Shown here piece by piece: positions 38,083-47,438 of a stretch of 64,000 nt of DNA. Every line of letters begins with the position of its first letter. Within the stretch, counting starts at the first letter, position 1. The DNA comes from Salicibibacter cibi (GTDB taxonomy: Bacteria > Bacillota > Bacilli > Bacillales > Marinococcaceae). The DNA lies in NCBI RefSeq assembly GCF_016495865.1, contig NZ_CP054706.1, positions 3,286,001 to 3,350,000 of the forward strand, given 5' to 3'. The position numbers were made by a program, and so were the translations under genes. Below the pieces are notes generated by a model that saw only the letters and a program-made list of their open reading frames with translations, was not told the origin of the DNA and searched no databases.

Positions 38083-38934
38083 TCAAACCTCTAAATGAAT
38101 ACGATTCCCTGAAGGGTCCGTCGTGACAAAAACCCCATTTTCTTTTGTCACAGCAGCTCCGATTTTTTCAACATTTGCTACGACGCGTTCCCTCGTTGCT
38201 TCATCCGGCAAATTTATCGTGAAAAATTTCAAGCCGGGGCTTTTATCCGGTGGCGCGGGCGCACCCACCCCAGTCCAAGTATTCAAGCCTATATGATGAT
38301 GATAGTTACCACTGGAGATGAAAAGGGCTTGATCCCCGAGTTTGCTCACAATATCAAAACCGAGCCCTTCGGTATAAAAAGGCTTCGTCTTTTGCAAATC
38401 TGCCACATGTAAATGGATATGGCCCATAACAGTGCCGGCAGGCAATCCTTTCCATAACTCTCCTTCTTTCTTTTCGGAAAGAATACCGGGAACATTGAGC
38501 GGGTCCACGGCCATCGCTACTTGCCCGTTCTCCCAATCCCATTCCGACGAATCACGGTCTGCATAAATTTCTATCCCATTTCCATCCGGATCCGATAAAT
38601 AAAGAGATTCACTGACCCAATGGTCCGAGGAACCGACACGGACGCCTTTTTCAATAAAGTAGTTAATGATATTCGCCAAATCGGCACGACGAGGTAACAG
38701 TAAAGCGAAGTGATACAACCCTGTCGATCTGCTTGGTTTTGGTAGTGCTTTTTTAAGTTGTTCGATTGAGACAAGACTGGTTTTTCCATCTGCCGTTAAC
38801 TGAGCGGTTGTTTTTGTTTGTTCTAGAACCTTAAAGCCAATGACCTCTTTATAAAATTGAATGGAACGTGCCAAATTTTCTACTTTAATCGTCACGTGCT
38901 CAACAAACGTTGTCGGTTTGTTATGAAAACCCAT
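38083..38934 (-). CDS. catE: VOC family extradiol dioxygenase (CatE-like)
   Basis: A 283-residue protein with two vicinal-oxygen-chelate modules (about 10-130 and 165-280). The likely Fe/Mn ligands are an N-terminal-module-like HxH region (MGHIHLHVAD near 170), a central histidine pair (YHHHIGLNTW) and a late glutamate (GNRIHLEV at the end). It resembles B. subtilis CatE (YfiE), catechol 2,3-dioxygenase, and related proteins of unknown substrate. The ATG at 38934 has AAGGAGAAGAG upstream. It is monocistronic and convergent with the DUF4349 gene. No other catechol gene is nearby. Confidence 0.8.
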   Translation of the reverse strand: MGFHNKPTTFVEHVTIKVENLARSIQFYKEVIGFKVLEQTKTTAQLTADGKTSLVSIEQLKKALPKPSRSTGLYHFALLLPRRADLANIINYFIEKGVRVGSSDHWVSESLYLSDPDGNGIEIYADRDSSEWDWENGQVAMAVDPLNVPGILSEKKEGELWKGLPAGTVMGHIHLHVADLQKTKPFYTEGLGFDIVSKLGDQALFISSGNYHHHIGLNTWTGVGAPAPPDKSPGLKFFTINLPDEATRERVVANVEKIGAAVTKENGVFVTTDPSGNRIHLEV

Positions 38935-38983
38935 ATTCTCTTCTCCTTGTAAAAAAAGCCTATATTGTATACTCAGCATTGTA

Positions 38984-39018
38984 CAAAAAGCCACTCCCCA
39001 TTGGGAGTAGCTCCTTTT
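38984..39018 (-). terminator. Terminator of gcvH
   Basis: AGCCACTCCC pairs with GGGAGTAGCT (one mismatch) around CATT; on the minus strand T5 follows. Confidence 0.8.
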
Positions 39019-39402
39019 TTATTCTTCACCAACCATTTCATCATACGCCTCAGCACTCATCAATTCGTCCAATTCAGCTTTATCGGCAGGCTCGACGACG
39101 ACCATCCAAGCTTTGTCGTATGGAGATTCATTGACGAATTCCGGAGAATCTTCAAGTTCTTCGTTGATTTCCACCACTTTGCCGCTTATCGGCGCGTAAA
39201 GTTCGGAGACGGTTTTTACCGATTCCACACTGCCAAATGGCTCATTCACTTCAATTTGATCGCCCACTTCCGGAAGTTCAACGAATACGATGTCGCCAAG
39301 TTCGTCTTGCGCGAAGGATGTAATCCCAATTCGAACCTTGTCCCCTTCTTCTTTTACCCATTCATGTTCTTCCGAATACTTTAATTCTTTTGGTGACGCC
39401 AT
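39019..39402 (-). CDS. gcvH: Glycine cleavage system H protein
   Basis: GcvH, 127 residues, is the lipoyl carrier of the glycine cleavage system and, in Bacilli, also the hub for lipoate relay to other enzymes. The lipoylated lysine is Lys63 in [11 protein letters not shown]. The fold begins [17 protein letters not shown]. It needs LipA, encoded at 12.3 kb. No gcvT or gcvP is adjacent, as in B. subtilis yusH. AAGGAGG precedes the ATG. Confidence 0.96.
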   Translation of the reverse strand: MASPKELKYSEEHEWVKEEGDKVRIGITSFAQDELGDIVFVELPEVGDQIEVNEPFGSVESVKTVSELYAPISGKVVEINEELEDSPEFVNESPYDKAWMVVVEPADKAELDELMSAEAYDEMVGEE

Positions 39403-39426
39403 AATATCTCCTCCTTATCAAATAGT

Positions 39427-39780
39427 TTACTTCCAGTTATCGAGAAACGTTGCTTCCTTAAACCCAAGTGTGACGGTTTTTCCATCGGTCACAATCGGCC
39501 GTTTAATAAGCATGCCATCCGACGATAACCAATCGATGATTGTTTCTTCATTTGCTTCCGGAAGCTTGTCCTTTAAACCCATTTCACGATATTTTTTTCC
39601 GCTCGTATTAAAGAACTTCTTCCATTCCAGGCCACTCTTTTCCTTTAGGTCCTTGAGTTCCTCACGTGTCGGCGGTTCCTTAACAATATGTCTCTCTTCA
39701 TAAGGTACGTCATGGGCATCCAACCATTTCTTTGCTTTTTGGCAAGTGCCGCATGGCGGATAACTAAAAACGGTAAGCAA
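39427..39780 (-). CDS. yusI: ArsC/Spx family protein YusI
   Basis: A 117-residue thioredoxin-fold protein of the ArsC/Spx superfamily with a CGTC motif (residues 10-13) and the conserved LIKRPIVTDGKTVTLGF block. Spx regulators keep a CxxC switch and bind RNA polymerase, while ArsC enzymes reduce arsenate. YusI belongs to a third branch without known function. It is located 24 bases upstream of gcvH, matching B. subtilis, so the two may be co-transcribed. Confidence 0.9.
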   Translation of the reverse strand: MLTVFSYPPCGTCQKAKKWLDAHDVPYEERHIVKEPPTREELKDLKEKSGLEWKKFFNTSGKKYREMGLKDKLPEANEETIIDWLSSDGMLIKRPIVTDGKTVTLGFKEATFLDNWK

Positions 39781-39933
39781 ATCTTAACCCCCTTTATGTA
39801 CCGTAAGGTTCACTCATCATTATACGATATTTTTGAAAACGTTTATACTATAGAGATTGAAAAATTTCCCCGTTTCAGCGAGTAAATATATTATAATAGG
39901 AACACCTCTCAACAAAAAGGAGCTTTTCCTATC

Positions 39934-40860
39934 ATGGCAACCCGAGCGCTAACCATCATCCAAGGAAGTTGGCAATTGTTGCGACTTATGGCTGTCGCCT
40001 CTTCAAGTTTTTCGACTATTCTATCTACCATGCTTCCACTCATCTTATTTTACTCGATCTCAACGGATACCGTCCTCTCTCTTTTTATGATGCTAACCGT
40101 CGGTGCGCTCTTCTTCCACGGTGTGCTCACCCATATGTTAAATGATGTATCCGATTATAAATCAGGCACGGATGCACACAGTCCGGCAATTCTCTCGGGC
40201 GGAAGCCGCGTCACGCAAGATGGGTATTTTTCTGTTGAGGACCTGGAAAAGCTCGGCGACCGCCTGATTTATGCCATTATTTTTGCCTGTATCGCGCTTG
40301 TTTTCCTTGGATTCTATGAAATTTCCATGTTGTTATTAATCGGTGTATGGGCTGCCGCCTCCTATTCACGGGTTCCCCTCCAACTCAGTTACCGCCCGTT
40401 TGCAGGTGAAGTATTTAGTTTGTTTCCATCTATGCTGGCGCTTGGATTAGCCGGCGCGTGGCTAGCATTGGATGCCATTCCCTTGTGGGCATGGCAAAAC
40501 GCTACGATCAACGCCCTCTTTTGCGTGTCATGGGTCATGGTTCACCATATCCCTGACCGGATTGCCGACCAGCACGCTGCGCCAAAGAAACGAACATCTG
40601 TCGTATGGGCAATGGAAACATTCGGCCAATCGTTTAGCCGTTTGCCGGCTCTGTTTTATCTTTTTTTAACCGGAGTATGCATTTTTTGGATGGGAACGGA
40701 ACGGCTATGGGCAGCCTTAGGGGTGCTCGTATTTGTCGCCGCTTCCGCCATTCTTGTTACTAAAATGAACATCGATGATAATCAGCAAGTTTCTACATGT
40801 GAAAAAATAATGCTGCTGCTCGCGATCGTTAACGCGATCTGGCTGGGTGTTTTTATGTAA
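39934..40860 (+). CDS. UbiA-family prenyltransferase-like membrane protein
   Basis: A 308-residue polytopic protein with seven to nine hydrophobic segments. The first Asp-rich motif NDVSDYKSGTD (near residue 70) fits the UbiA/MenA pattern for binding Mg-prenyl diphosphate. A second possible motif is HHIPDRIADQH near 210. Family members attach prenyl chains to aromatic rings in quinone, haem or lipid synthesis. This one is divergent and lies alone, so the acceptor is unknown. AAAAAGGAG precedes the ATG at 39934. Confidence 0.78.
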   Translation: MATRALTIIQGSWQLLRLMAVASSSFSTILSTMLPLILFYSISTDTVLSLFMMLTVGALFFHGVLTHMLNDVSDYKSGTDAHSPAILSGGSRVTQDGYFSVEDLEKLGDRLIYAIIFACIALVFLGFYEISMLLLIGVWAAASYSRVPLQLSYRPFAGEVFSLFPSMLALGLAGAWLALDAIPLWAWQNATINALFCVSWVMVHHIPDRIADQHAAPKKRTSVVWAMETFGQSFSRLPALFYLFLTGVCIFWMGTERLWAALGVLVFVAASAILVTKMNIDDNQQVSTCEKIMLLLAIVNAIWLGVFM

Positions 40861-41010
40861 CGACGATGTCCCAGGAACACTTTTGATTAATTTTGGGTGC
40901 CTAAGAGGCAACAAATAAAAGGTATAAGTGCTAACCAAGTGAGTTTCCGGCGTTACCTGTATGGGGAAGGGGAAACTGCATCCCCCAAATTGAAAGTTTT
41001 TTGCTTTTCA
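40861..41010. other. Intergenic, nothing recognised
   Basis: No gene or clear terminator could be supported after the UbiA-like gene. Confidence 0.4.
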
Positions 41011-41130
41011 GGGACGCCAGAAATGCAAGGGTTTTGTTGCTTATAGGATGGATTTCCTTGCATCCAGTTTTGACAACACCAACGGAAAATGCTTATGTGC
41101 CAGTCTTTTTCCGTTATTCAGCAGTCCCTA
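41011..41130. mobile_element. MITE remnant, left end missing
   Basis: The right 120 bases of the MITE (GACGCCAGAAATGCAAGGG onward to TTATTCAGCAGTCCC) are present. The left inverted repeat has been lost, so it is an immobile relic. Confidence 0.8.
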
Positions 41131-41157
41131 TTTAAGATTGGAGCGAATGAAGAAGTT

Positions 41158-41457
41158 ATGTCTTGGATACTGGGTTATCTGTTACTTGCGTTTATTCCAA
41201 GCTATATTTTTTATAAATTTTTTAAAACAGACTGGTTCGTTTATATCCCCATGTTAGTTACATCAGGAATTATCTTCTTGCTAATTCTTTTGGGGGGTTA
41301 TGAATGGGGGACGGCAGATTTCATTCACTGTGAGGATCATGGGTTTAACTGTGCGTCTGTGGCTTATTTATTACTTATATTCATTGGCCCTTACTTTATA
41401 GCAACGATTGCAGTTGGATCTGCATTGTATAACCTTAAGCTTAAACGAGGGACATAA
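41158..41457 (+). CDS. Small hypothetical membrane protein
   Basis: A 99-residue protein with three hydrophobic segments (LGYLLLAFIPSYIFY, YIPMLVTSGIIFLLILLG, ASVAYLLLIFIGPYFIATIA). A charged loop contains two cysteines (HCEDHGFNCASV). The ATG at 41158 has only a weak AAGAAG upstream, and the MITE remnant ends 27 bases before it, so the original control region may have been replaced. The family is not recognised. Confidence 0.6.
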   Translation: MSWILGYLLLAFIPSYIFYKFFKTDWFVYIPMLVTSGIIFLLILLGGYEWGTADFIHCEDHGFNCASVAYLLLIFIGPYFIATIAVGSALYNLKLKRGT

Positions 41458-41504
41458 CAATAAACTTTGACTTCGCCATAAACGAGGCTTAAACACCGAC
41501 AACC

Positions 41505-41545
41505 TCAAAAACCCGCGCCATCCGAACGGCGCGGGTTGATTTTCT
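41505..41545 (-). terminator. Terminator of the fad operon
   Basis: AACCCGCGCC pairs with GGCGCGGGTT around ATCCGAAC, followed on the minus strand by T4. Confidence 0.88.
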
Positions 41546-43329
41546 TATACCTCATACCTTTTCTTGTCGATGACTCTGTCGGCGATTTCCCGCTTTACGC
41601 CAATCACGTTGACCGGTGTGCGGCGGGTAAGTTTTCTTACCATGGAAAGCATGGTGCGCAAATTGTCTCCTTCTTCCATGTGGATGAGGGATTCTTTGAC
41701 ATCTGCTTCAATGTTTTGCAACCCTTCTTCGCAAATAACTTGGGTAAGCGAAAGTTTCATCGCTTCGTTTTCCACGCCATTTTGCTCAATCGCTTTTTCC
41801 GTACGCGCGATTGCCGATTCCATGTTGTAAATCTCATTTACAATATCCGCCGTATTCAAAAGAAGTTCTTGTTCATCTTCGATTTTCTCTCCGTATTTTT
41901 GCATGGCATTTCCCGTTCCCATGAGAAATAATTTCTTCGCATTGGCGAGAAGATATTTCTCTTTTTCCAGCGGCTCATCTCCAGGTTCTTCCGGCATGAA
42001 AGCCATGAGTTCTTCTTGAAGGCCTTTTGCCTTATCGAGGAAAGGAAGTTCCCCTTTCATCGTTTTCCGGATTAACGTCCCGGGAACAAGGAGGCGGTTA
42101 ATTTCGTTCGTTCCTTCAAAAATACGGTTAATACGGGAGTCACGATACATACGCTCTACTTCATATTCCGCCATAAAGCCGTAGCCGCCATGGATTTGAA
42201 CGGCTTCATCCGTCGTATAATCCAAGGTTTCCGAACCGGCGACTTTCGTTAATGAACACTCAATGGCGTACTCGGCAATGCCTTTTGCGATTCGTGAACC
42301 ATCCTCTTGTTCTTCTTCCGTCAGCTCGCCCAATTGCTTCTCGAACAGTCCGCCGGTGCGGTAGATGGAACTTTCAAGGGCATACGTTTTCGCCGCCATC
42401 GAAGCCAATTTTTCCTGGATCGTTGTAAAACGGGCAATTGGCGTATTAAATTGCTTCCGCTCAGTGGCGTAGCTCGCCGCTAATTCAATTGCGCGTTTGC
42501 TCCCCCCGAGACAGCCGACACCAAGTTTGTAACGGCCCATGTTCAGAATATTAAAAGCAATGATATGCCCGCGCCCGATTTCACCGAGCACATTCTCTTT
42601 CGGCACCTGAACATCTTCAAGAATAAGCGTCCGCGTCGAGGATCCTTTGATGCCCATTTTCTTCTCTTCAGGACCGGTCGAGACGCCGTCATATTCACGC
42701 TCCACAATAAATGCAGTAAATTTGTCGCCATCGAGTTGCGCGTAAACGACGAATACATCAGCGAAAGCGGAGTTTGTGATCCATTGTTTTTCCCCGTTCA
42801 AAACGTAGTGGGTTCCTGCATCGTTCAGAACGGCCGTTGTTTTCGCACTAAGCGCATCGGAACCGGAACTTGGTTCGGTCAACGCATAAGCCGCAATTTT
42901 TCTTCCGCTCGCGAGATCCGGAAGATACCTTTTCTTTTGTTCTTCATTCCCGAAAAATACAATCGGTTGGGAACCAATGCCAACGTGGGCGCCGTGACTG
43001 AGCGAGAAACCACCGGCTCGGAAAAACTTCTCGGTAATGAGGGTTGAACTGATTTTATCGAGGCTCAGCCCTTCATATTTCTCAGGTACATCCGCACCGA
43101 GCAGCCCAAGTTCTCCGGCTTTCGTTAAAAGATCCCGGGAAACGTCAAATTCATGGTTTTCAATGCGATCAATCTGTGGACCCACATCTCCTACAACGAA
43201 GTCTTCCGTCGTTTTCGCGATCATAGTGTGTTCTTCCGTAAATTCCTCCGGTGTAAACACATCCTCCTTGTCCACTTCATCCAGTAAAAAGCCGCCGCCT
43301 TTAATGCTTGTTTTCATGGTTTCTGCCAT
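41545..43329 (-). CDS. fadE: Acyl-CoA dehydrogenase (FadE/YusJ)
   Basis: A 594-residue acyl-CoA dehydrogenase performing the first, FAD-dependent step of beta-oxidation. The ACAD signatures AYALTEPSSGSDA (near 152) and QIHGGYGFMAEYEVERMYRD (near 390) are present, the latter with the region of the catalytic glutamate. The C-terminal extension of about 180 residues beyond the ~390-residue core is typical of the YusJ type. It is the last gene of the fadN-fadA-fadE operon. Confidence 0.94.
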   Translation of the reverse strand: MAETMKTSIKGGGFLLDEVDKEDVFTPEEFTEEHTMIAKTTEDFVVGDVGPQIDRIENHEFDVSRDLLTKAGELGLLGADVPEKYEGLSLDKISSTLITEKFFRAGGFSLSHGAHVGIGSQPIVFFGNEEQKKRYLPDLASGRKIAAYALTEPSSGSDALSAKTTAVLNDAGTHYVLNGEKQWITNSAFADVFVVYAQLDGDKFTAFIVEREYDGVSTGPEEKKMGIKGSSTRTLILEDVQVPKENVLGEIGRGHIIAFNILNMGRYKLGVGCLGGSKRAIELAASYATERKQFNTPIARFTTIQEKLASMAAKTYALESSIYRTGGLFEKQLGELTEEEQEDGSRIAKGIAEYAIECSLTKVAGSETLDYTTDEAVQIHGGYGFMAEYEVERMYRDSRINRIFEGTNEINRLLVPGTLIRKTMKGELPFLDKAKGLQEELMAFMPEEPGDEPLEKEKYLLANAKKLFLMGTGNAMQKYGEKIEDEQELLLNTADIVNEIYNMESAIARTEKAIEQNGVENEAMKLSLTQVICEEGLQNIEADVKESLIHMEEGDNLRTMLSMVRKLTRRTPVNVIGVKREIADRVIDKKRYEV

Positions 43330-43349
43330 TTGTAATCGCTCCCTTACAA

Positions 43350-44528
43350 TTATAGTAATTCAAACACGCCTGCTGCACCCATGCCGCCGCCGATGCACAT
43401 CGTGACGATGCCAAACTGTTCATTCCTACGCTTCATTTCATGAATCAATGAAAGCGTGAGCTTCGTGCCCGTGCAACCGAGCGGATGTCCAAGCGCAATC
43501 GCTCCGCCATTGACATTCACTTTGTCGTGATCAATGCCCAGTTCGCGAATCACTTGCAAGGATTGGGAAGCAAACGCTTCATTTAATTCGAAAAGGCCAA
43601 TATCACCTTTTTCCAATCCGACAATATCAAGCACTTTCGGAATCGCTTCTACGGGGCCGATGCCCATCACTTCGGGACGTACACCGGAAACAGCCATCCC
43701 GCGAAACTTGGCAAGGGGTTTGAGGCCATCGGTTTCAGCCATCTCTCGGTCCATGACAAGGACGGAAGCAGCGCCATCACTCGTTTGCGAGGCGTTCCCC
43801 GCGGTCACGCTCCCTTTCGGATGAAACACCGGACGCAAGCCGCTCAGTTTTTCTGCCGTCGTATCCGGGCGAACCCCTTCATCACGGGAAAACGTAATCG
43901 TGTTCTCCTGCAACTTATTGTCACTTCCGACCGAGCGTTGTTTGACCTCCACCGGAACGATTTCGTCGTCGAATCGACCTGCATCAATCGCTGCCGCTGC
44001 CCGCTTATGACTTTCTGCCGCAAACGCATCTTGATCCTCGCGACTCACATCAAATTCTTGCGCTACTTGTTCAGCGGTATGGCCCATTTGCATGTAATAT
44101 TCCGGAGCCTCTTCCACAAGTTTCGGGTTTGGAGCGATCACGTGTCCGCCCATCGGAATAAGACTCATCGATTCCGTCCCGCCGGCAATCGCCGCTTTCG
44201 AGTGTCCGAGCATAATGCGTTCTGCCGCGTAACTGATGCTTTGCAAACCCGAAGCGCAGTAACGATTAATCGTTGCGGCAGGTACGGTATGCGGCAATTC
44301 TGCCAACGCGGAAATACTCCGTGCCACGTTCATCCCTTGTTCTGCTTCAGGCATGGCGCACCCGATCACGACATCATCGATCTTTGAGGCGTCATAATCC
44401 CCTGCCCGTTTTAACGTTTCTTTAATCGTGGCCGCTGCATAGTCATCCGGCCTTGTATTCGCAAGCGTTCCTTTTTTCGCTTTTCCTACGGGTGTCCGTG
44501 CTCCAGCTACAATAACCGCTTCTTTCAA
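43350..44528 (-). CDS. fadA: Acetyl-CoA C-acyltransferase (FadA/YusK)
   Basis: A 392-residue thiolase that carries out the last step of beta-oxidation. The active-site cysteine is Cys91 in NRYCASGLQS. The C-terminal motifs GGAIALGHPLGCTG and CIGGGMGAAG hold the catalytic histidine and second cysteine. The start is TTG at 44528 (KEAVIVAGARTPVG follows), six bases after GGGAGGGG. An upstream ATG at 44564 would add 12 residues not found in homologues and would bury the binding site. Confidence 0.93.
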   Translation of the reverse strand: MKEAVIVAGARTPVGKAKKGTLANTRPDDYAAATIKETLKRAGDYDASKIDDVVIGCAMPEAEQGMNVARSISALAELPHTVPAATINRYCASGLQSISYAAERIMLGHSKAAIAGGTESMSLIPMGGHVIAPNPKLVEEAPEYYMQMGHTAEQVAQEFDVSREDQDAFAAESHKRAAAAIDAGRFDDEIVPVEVKQRSVGSDNKLQENTITFSRDEGVRPDTTAEKLSGLRPVFHPKGSVTAGNASQTSDGAASVLVMDREMAETDGLKPLAKFRGMAVSGVRPEVMGIGPVEAIPKVLDIVGLEKGDIGLFELNEAFASQSLQVIRELGIDHDKVNVNGGAIALGHPLGCTGTKLTLSLIHEMKRRNEQFGIVTMCIGGGMGAAGVFELL

Positions 44529-44582
44529 CAGCTTCCCCTCCCAATCTTTGTACCTTTCTTTCATAGACCAAGTATTTTCCGA

Positions 44583-46973
44583 TTAATTACGCAAAGGCTT
44601 TCCGGTTTTTAACATATGCTGCATACGCTGTTGCGTTTTTGGTTCGGCAATTAAACTTAAAAATGCTTCCCTTTCAAGGTCTAACAAATAATCCTCATCA
44701 ACGTTCGTTCCTTTAGGCACACGTCCGCCGGCGATTAGAAACGCAAGTTTACCGGCGATTTTTAAGTCGTGGTCACTGATTTGGCCGCCGGTCCGCATAG
44801 ACTTGGCACCAAGCAACATCGTTGCATATCCGGTTTCGCCGACAACCGGAATGGCTTGGCGAACCGGAGGCTGATATCCTTTTTCATGCAGTTCCTGTAC
44901 CTTTTGTTTCGCGTACCAAACCGTGTGGTTGCTATTGGCGATAATGGCATCACGATCGCTCATAAATCCGTTTTCCGCTGATTCTTGTGCCGATGTCCCC
45001 ACTTTGGCCATAGCGATTTTTTCAAAGACGGCATTCGCTACCGGTTGCAAGTCAATGTCGGCATCCTCGGGGATTTTTTCAAGTTCGCGAATGTATAATT
45101 CTTTATTTCCGCCTCCCCCGGGAATAAGTCCTACGCCGGTTTCCACCAAGCCCATGTACGTTTCCGTTGAAGCCTGGATACTCGCCGAAGGCAAGCAAAT
45201 TTCCGCTCCGCCGCCGAGGGTCATTTGGAAAGGTGCGGCAATGACCGGTTTTTTGCTGTAACGAATACGCGATGTCATGCCTTGGAAGCGTCGAATAACC
45301 ATATCGAGCTCATCAAATGCATCATCTTGCGCTTCCATGAGCATCATCATAAGATTTGCGCCGACACAGAAATTCTTTCCTTTGTTGGCAATGACGAGTC
45401 CTTTGTAATTTTTCTCCACTTCATCAAGTGCTTTATTCACCATTTGGATAACGTCTAACCCAATTGAATTGTTCGGGGATGTGAAGGTCAGGGCTGCTAC
45501 ATCATCACCGAGGTCGGTAAGAACAGCTCCCGCGTTTTTCGTGATGACGTTCGCTTCGTTTTTCAGAAGCGTTGCTACGTCAATCTCTTTCTCATTAATG
45601 TCCGGTTTTTGATAAGCGCCTTTGTGATAAAAGTCACCGGCGGCGTTGTAAAAGCTTTTATAGCCGGCGTTGAGCATGTTTTTTACCCACGCGGGCATAT
45701 TTTCGCCTTCTTCTTCCATCTTTTTAACAGAACGTTCGACATCAAGGGCATCCCAAACTTCGAAGGGGCCTAGATCCCAACCGAATCCCCATTTCATGGC
45801 GTTATCAATCGACGCGATGTCATTGGCGATTTCATCGCTTTTTTCCGCCGAATAAATCAACGAGGCCTTTAATGTGTCCCACGTAAATTCCCCGGCTTTA
45901 TCATCAGCATACGCGAGTGCTTGAATTTTCGCCGCTTTTCCCTTTGCTTGTTCCGCCGCTTGGACAGAGGGTGCTTTTAATTTTTGGCCTTGGCGGTACT
46001 CCATTGTTTCAGGATCAAGTTCCAAAATTTCTTTGTTTTCGCCCTTCCCTTTTTTCAAATAAAAGCCTTGCCCTGCTTTTGCGCCGATCCAACCCTTTTC
46101 CGCCATGTCTTTTAAAAATTGGGGAGGATCAAAAATGTCTCGTTCTTCGCCTTCCACTTGCTCGTAGACATTGCGGGCTACATGCACAAATGTGTCCAGA
46201 CCAACGACATCAAGCGTTCGGAACGTGGCGCTTTTCGGACGGCCGATCAACGGGCCCGTAATGGAGTCAACCTCGGTGATGGACAGCCCCATTCCCTTCA
46301 TTTTCCGGGCACTGACGAGAAGGCCGTAGGTCCCGATACGGTTGCCGATGAAATTTGGCGTGTCTTTCGCCTCCACAACACCTTTCCCAAGCACTTCTTC
46401 CGCAAACGTTTTCATATTAGCCAGCACATCGGCATCGGTATCTTTTGTCGGGATAACCTCAAGCAAGTGAAGGTAACGAGGCGGGTTGAAAAAATGAGTG
46501 CCCATGAAATGGCGCCGGAATTCTTCACTCCGTCCTTCAGACATGGCATTGACTGAAATCCCGGATGTATTTGACGTCACGATGGTGCCGGGCGAGCGAT
46601 GTTGCTCCACTTTTTCAAAAAGTTGCTGTTTGACCTCCAATTTTTCCACGACGACTTCAATAATCCAGTCCACGTCGGCAAGACGTCCAATGTCATCTTC
46701 AAAATTCCCGACTTCAATTTTGTTTGCATTCTTTTTTGATGCAAGCGGTGCGGGGTTTTGTTTGAACAATTTTTTCTTGTTCTCGGCCGCGAGCCTATTG
46801 CGGACAGCGCGATCGTCTAAGGTTAATCCTTTTGCTTTTTCATCATCGGTTAATTCATTAGGGACAATATCAAGGAGCAATACCGGAATGCCTACGTTAG
46901 CAAGATGCGCGGCAATACCGGAGCCCATCACACCGGAACCCAGTACTGCTGCACGTTGGATATTTTTCTTCAT
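44583..46973 (-). CDS. fadN: Bifunctional enoyl-CoA hydratase / 3-hydroxyacyl-CoA dehydrogenase (FadN/YusL)
   Basis: A 796-residue protein with N-terminal NAD-binding dehydrogenase modules (GSGVMGSGIA near residue 12; HFFNPPRYLHLLEVIP near 150). A crotonase-type hydratase domain lies at about 460-720 (GLVIANKGKNFCVGANL, GGGAEICLPS, GLIPGGGG). It catalyses the hydration and NAD-dependent oxidation steps of beta-oxidation. The start at 46973 has GGGAGG upstream. It is the first gene of the operon, with a FadR operator directly before it. Confidence 0.94.
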   Translation of the reverse strand: MKKNIQRAAVLGSGVMGSGIAAHLANVGIPVLLLDIVPNELTDDEKAKGLTLDDRAVRNRLAAENKKKLFKQNPAPLASKKNANKIEVGNFEDDIGRLADVDWIIEVVVEKLEVKQQLFEKVEQHRSPGTIVTSNTSGISVNAMSEGRSEEFRRHFMGTHFFNPPRYLHLLEVIPTKDTDADVLANMKTFAEEVLGKGVVEAKDTPNFIGNRIGTYGLLVSARKMKGMGLSITEVDSITGPLIGRPKSATFRTLDVVGLDTFVHVARNVYEQVEGEERDIFDPPQFLKDMAEKGWIGAKAGQGFYLKKGKGENKEILELDPETMEYRQGQKLKAPSVQAAEQAKGKAAKIQALAYADDKAGEFTWDTLKASLIYSAEKSDEIANDIASIDNAMKWGFGWDLGPFEVWDALDVERSVKKMEEEGENMPAWVKNMLNAGYKSFYNAAGDFYHKGAYQKPDINEKEIDVATLLKNEANVITKNAGAVLTDLGDDVAALTFTSPNNSIGLDVIQMVNKALDEVEKNYKGLVIANKGKNFCVGANLMMMLMEAQDDAFDELDMVIRRFQGMTSRIRYSKKPVIAAPFQMTLGGGAEICLPSASIQASTETYMGLVETGVGLIPGGGGNKELYIRELEKIPEDADIDLQPVANAVFEKIAMAKVGTSAQESAENGFMSDRDAIIANSNHTVWYAKQKVQELHEKGYQPPVRQAIPVVGETGYATMLLGAKSMRTGGQISDHDLKIAGKLAFLIAGGRVPKGTNVDEDYLLDLEREAFLSLIAEPKTQQRMQHMLKTGKPLRN

Positions 46974-46990
46974 CATTAGCCTCCCTTTTT

Positions 46991-47008
46991 TGAATGAATG
47001 TTCATTCA
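46991..47008 (-). promoter_or_regulatory. FadR (TetR-type) operator upstream of fadN
   Basis: TGAATGAA-TG-TTCATTCA is an 18-bp perfect palindrome with a 2-base centre. It matches the B. subtilis FadR (YsiA) consensus TGAATGANTANTCATTCA. It ends 17 bases before the fadN start, so FadR would block elongation or initiation until acyl-CoA releases it. No fadR gene is in the window. Confidence 0.88.
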
Positions 47009-47178
47009 TTAAAGCTCAATAAGGATTCACAAACAGCGCATTTGCTTTTTGTGATAAACATGAAATCAGTATCTGTCTATACTATAAAAGATTTTTCCTG
47101 ACTTAGCAACACATATTGCATATTTCCTTTTCGTTTGGTGAAGCTAGCAACTAGTCTAGGATAAAGGAGGAACGGAGA

Positions 47179-47433
47179 ATGGATATGCAACAACAACCCG
47201 GGCAATCAGGGCAGCAAAACATGATGATGGAACCGCCTAAAGTGCTTTCCACAAAAGATCAGCTTTATCTGTCCGATATGTTGAACTGGAACCTTACCGC
47301 CACAAAGAAGGCAAACTTTTATGCAGGGCAGTGCAACGACAACGATATTAAAAGTGCTTGCCAACGTGTTGCGCAAATGCATGAAAACCATTATCAAACG
47401 CTTCTTTCTCTCTTACAACAACACACGCAATAA
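47179..47433 (+). CDS. Small spore coat-like protein
   Basis: An 84-residue protein with a Gln/Met-rich N-terminus (MDMQQQPGQSGQQNMMM) and a helical C-terminus (LSTKDQLYLSDMLNWNLTAT; NHYQTLLSLLQQ). The pattern resembles the short CotF-like coat proteins that occur near yusN in Bacilli. AAAGGAGG precedes the ATG. It is followed at once by a second, related gene, with which it probably forms an operon. Confidence 0.7.
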   Translation: MDMQQQPGQSGQQNMMMEPPKVLSTKDQLYLSDMLNWNLTATKKANFYAGQCNDNDIKSACQRVAQMHENHYQTLLSLLQQHTQ

Positions 47434-47438
47434 AGGAG

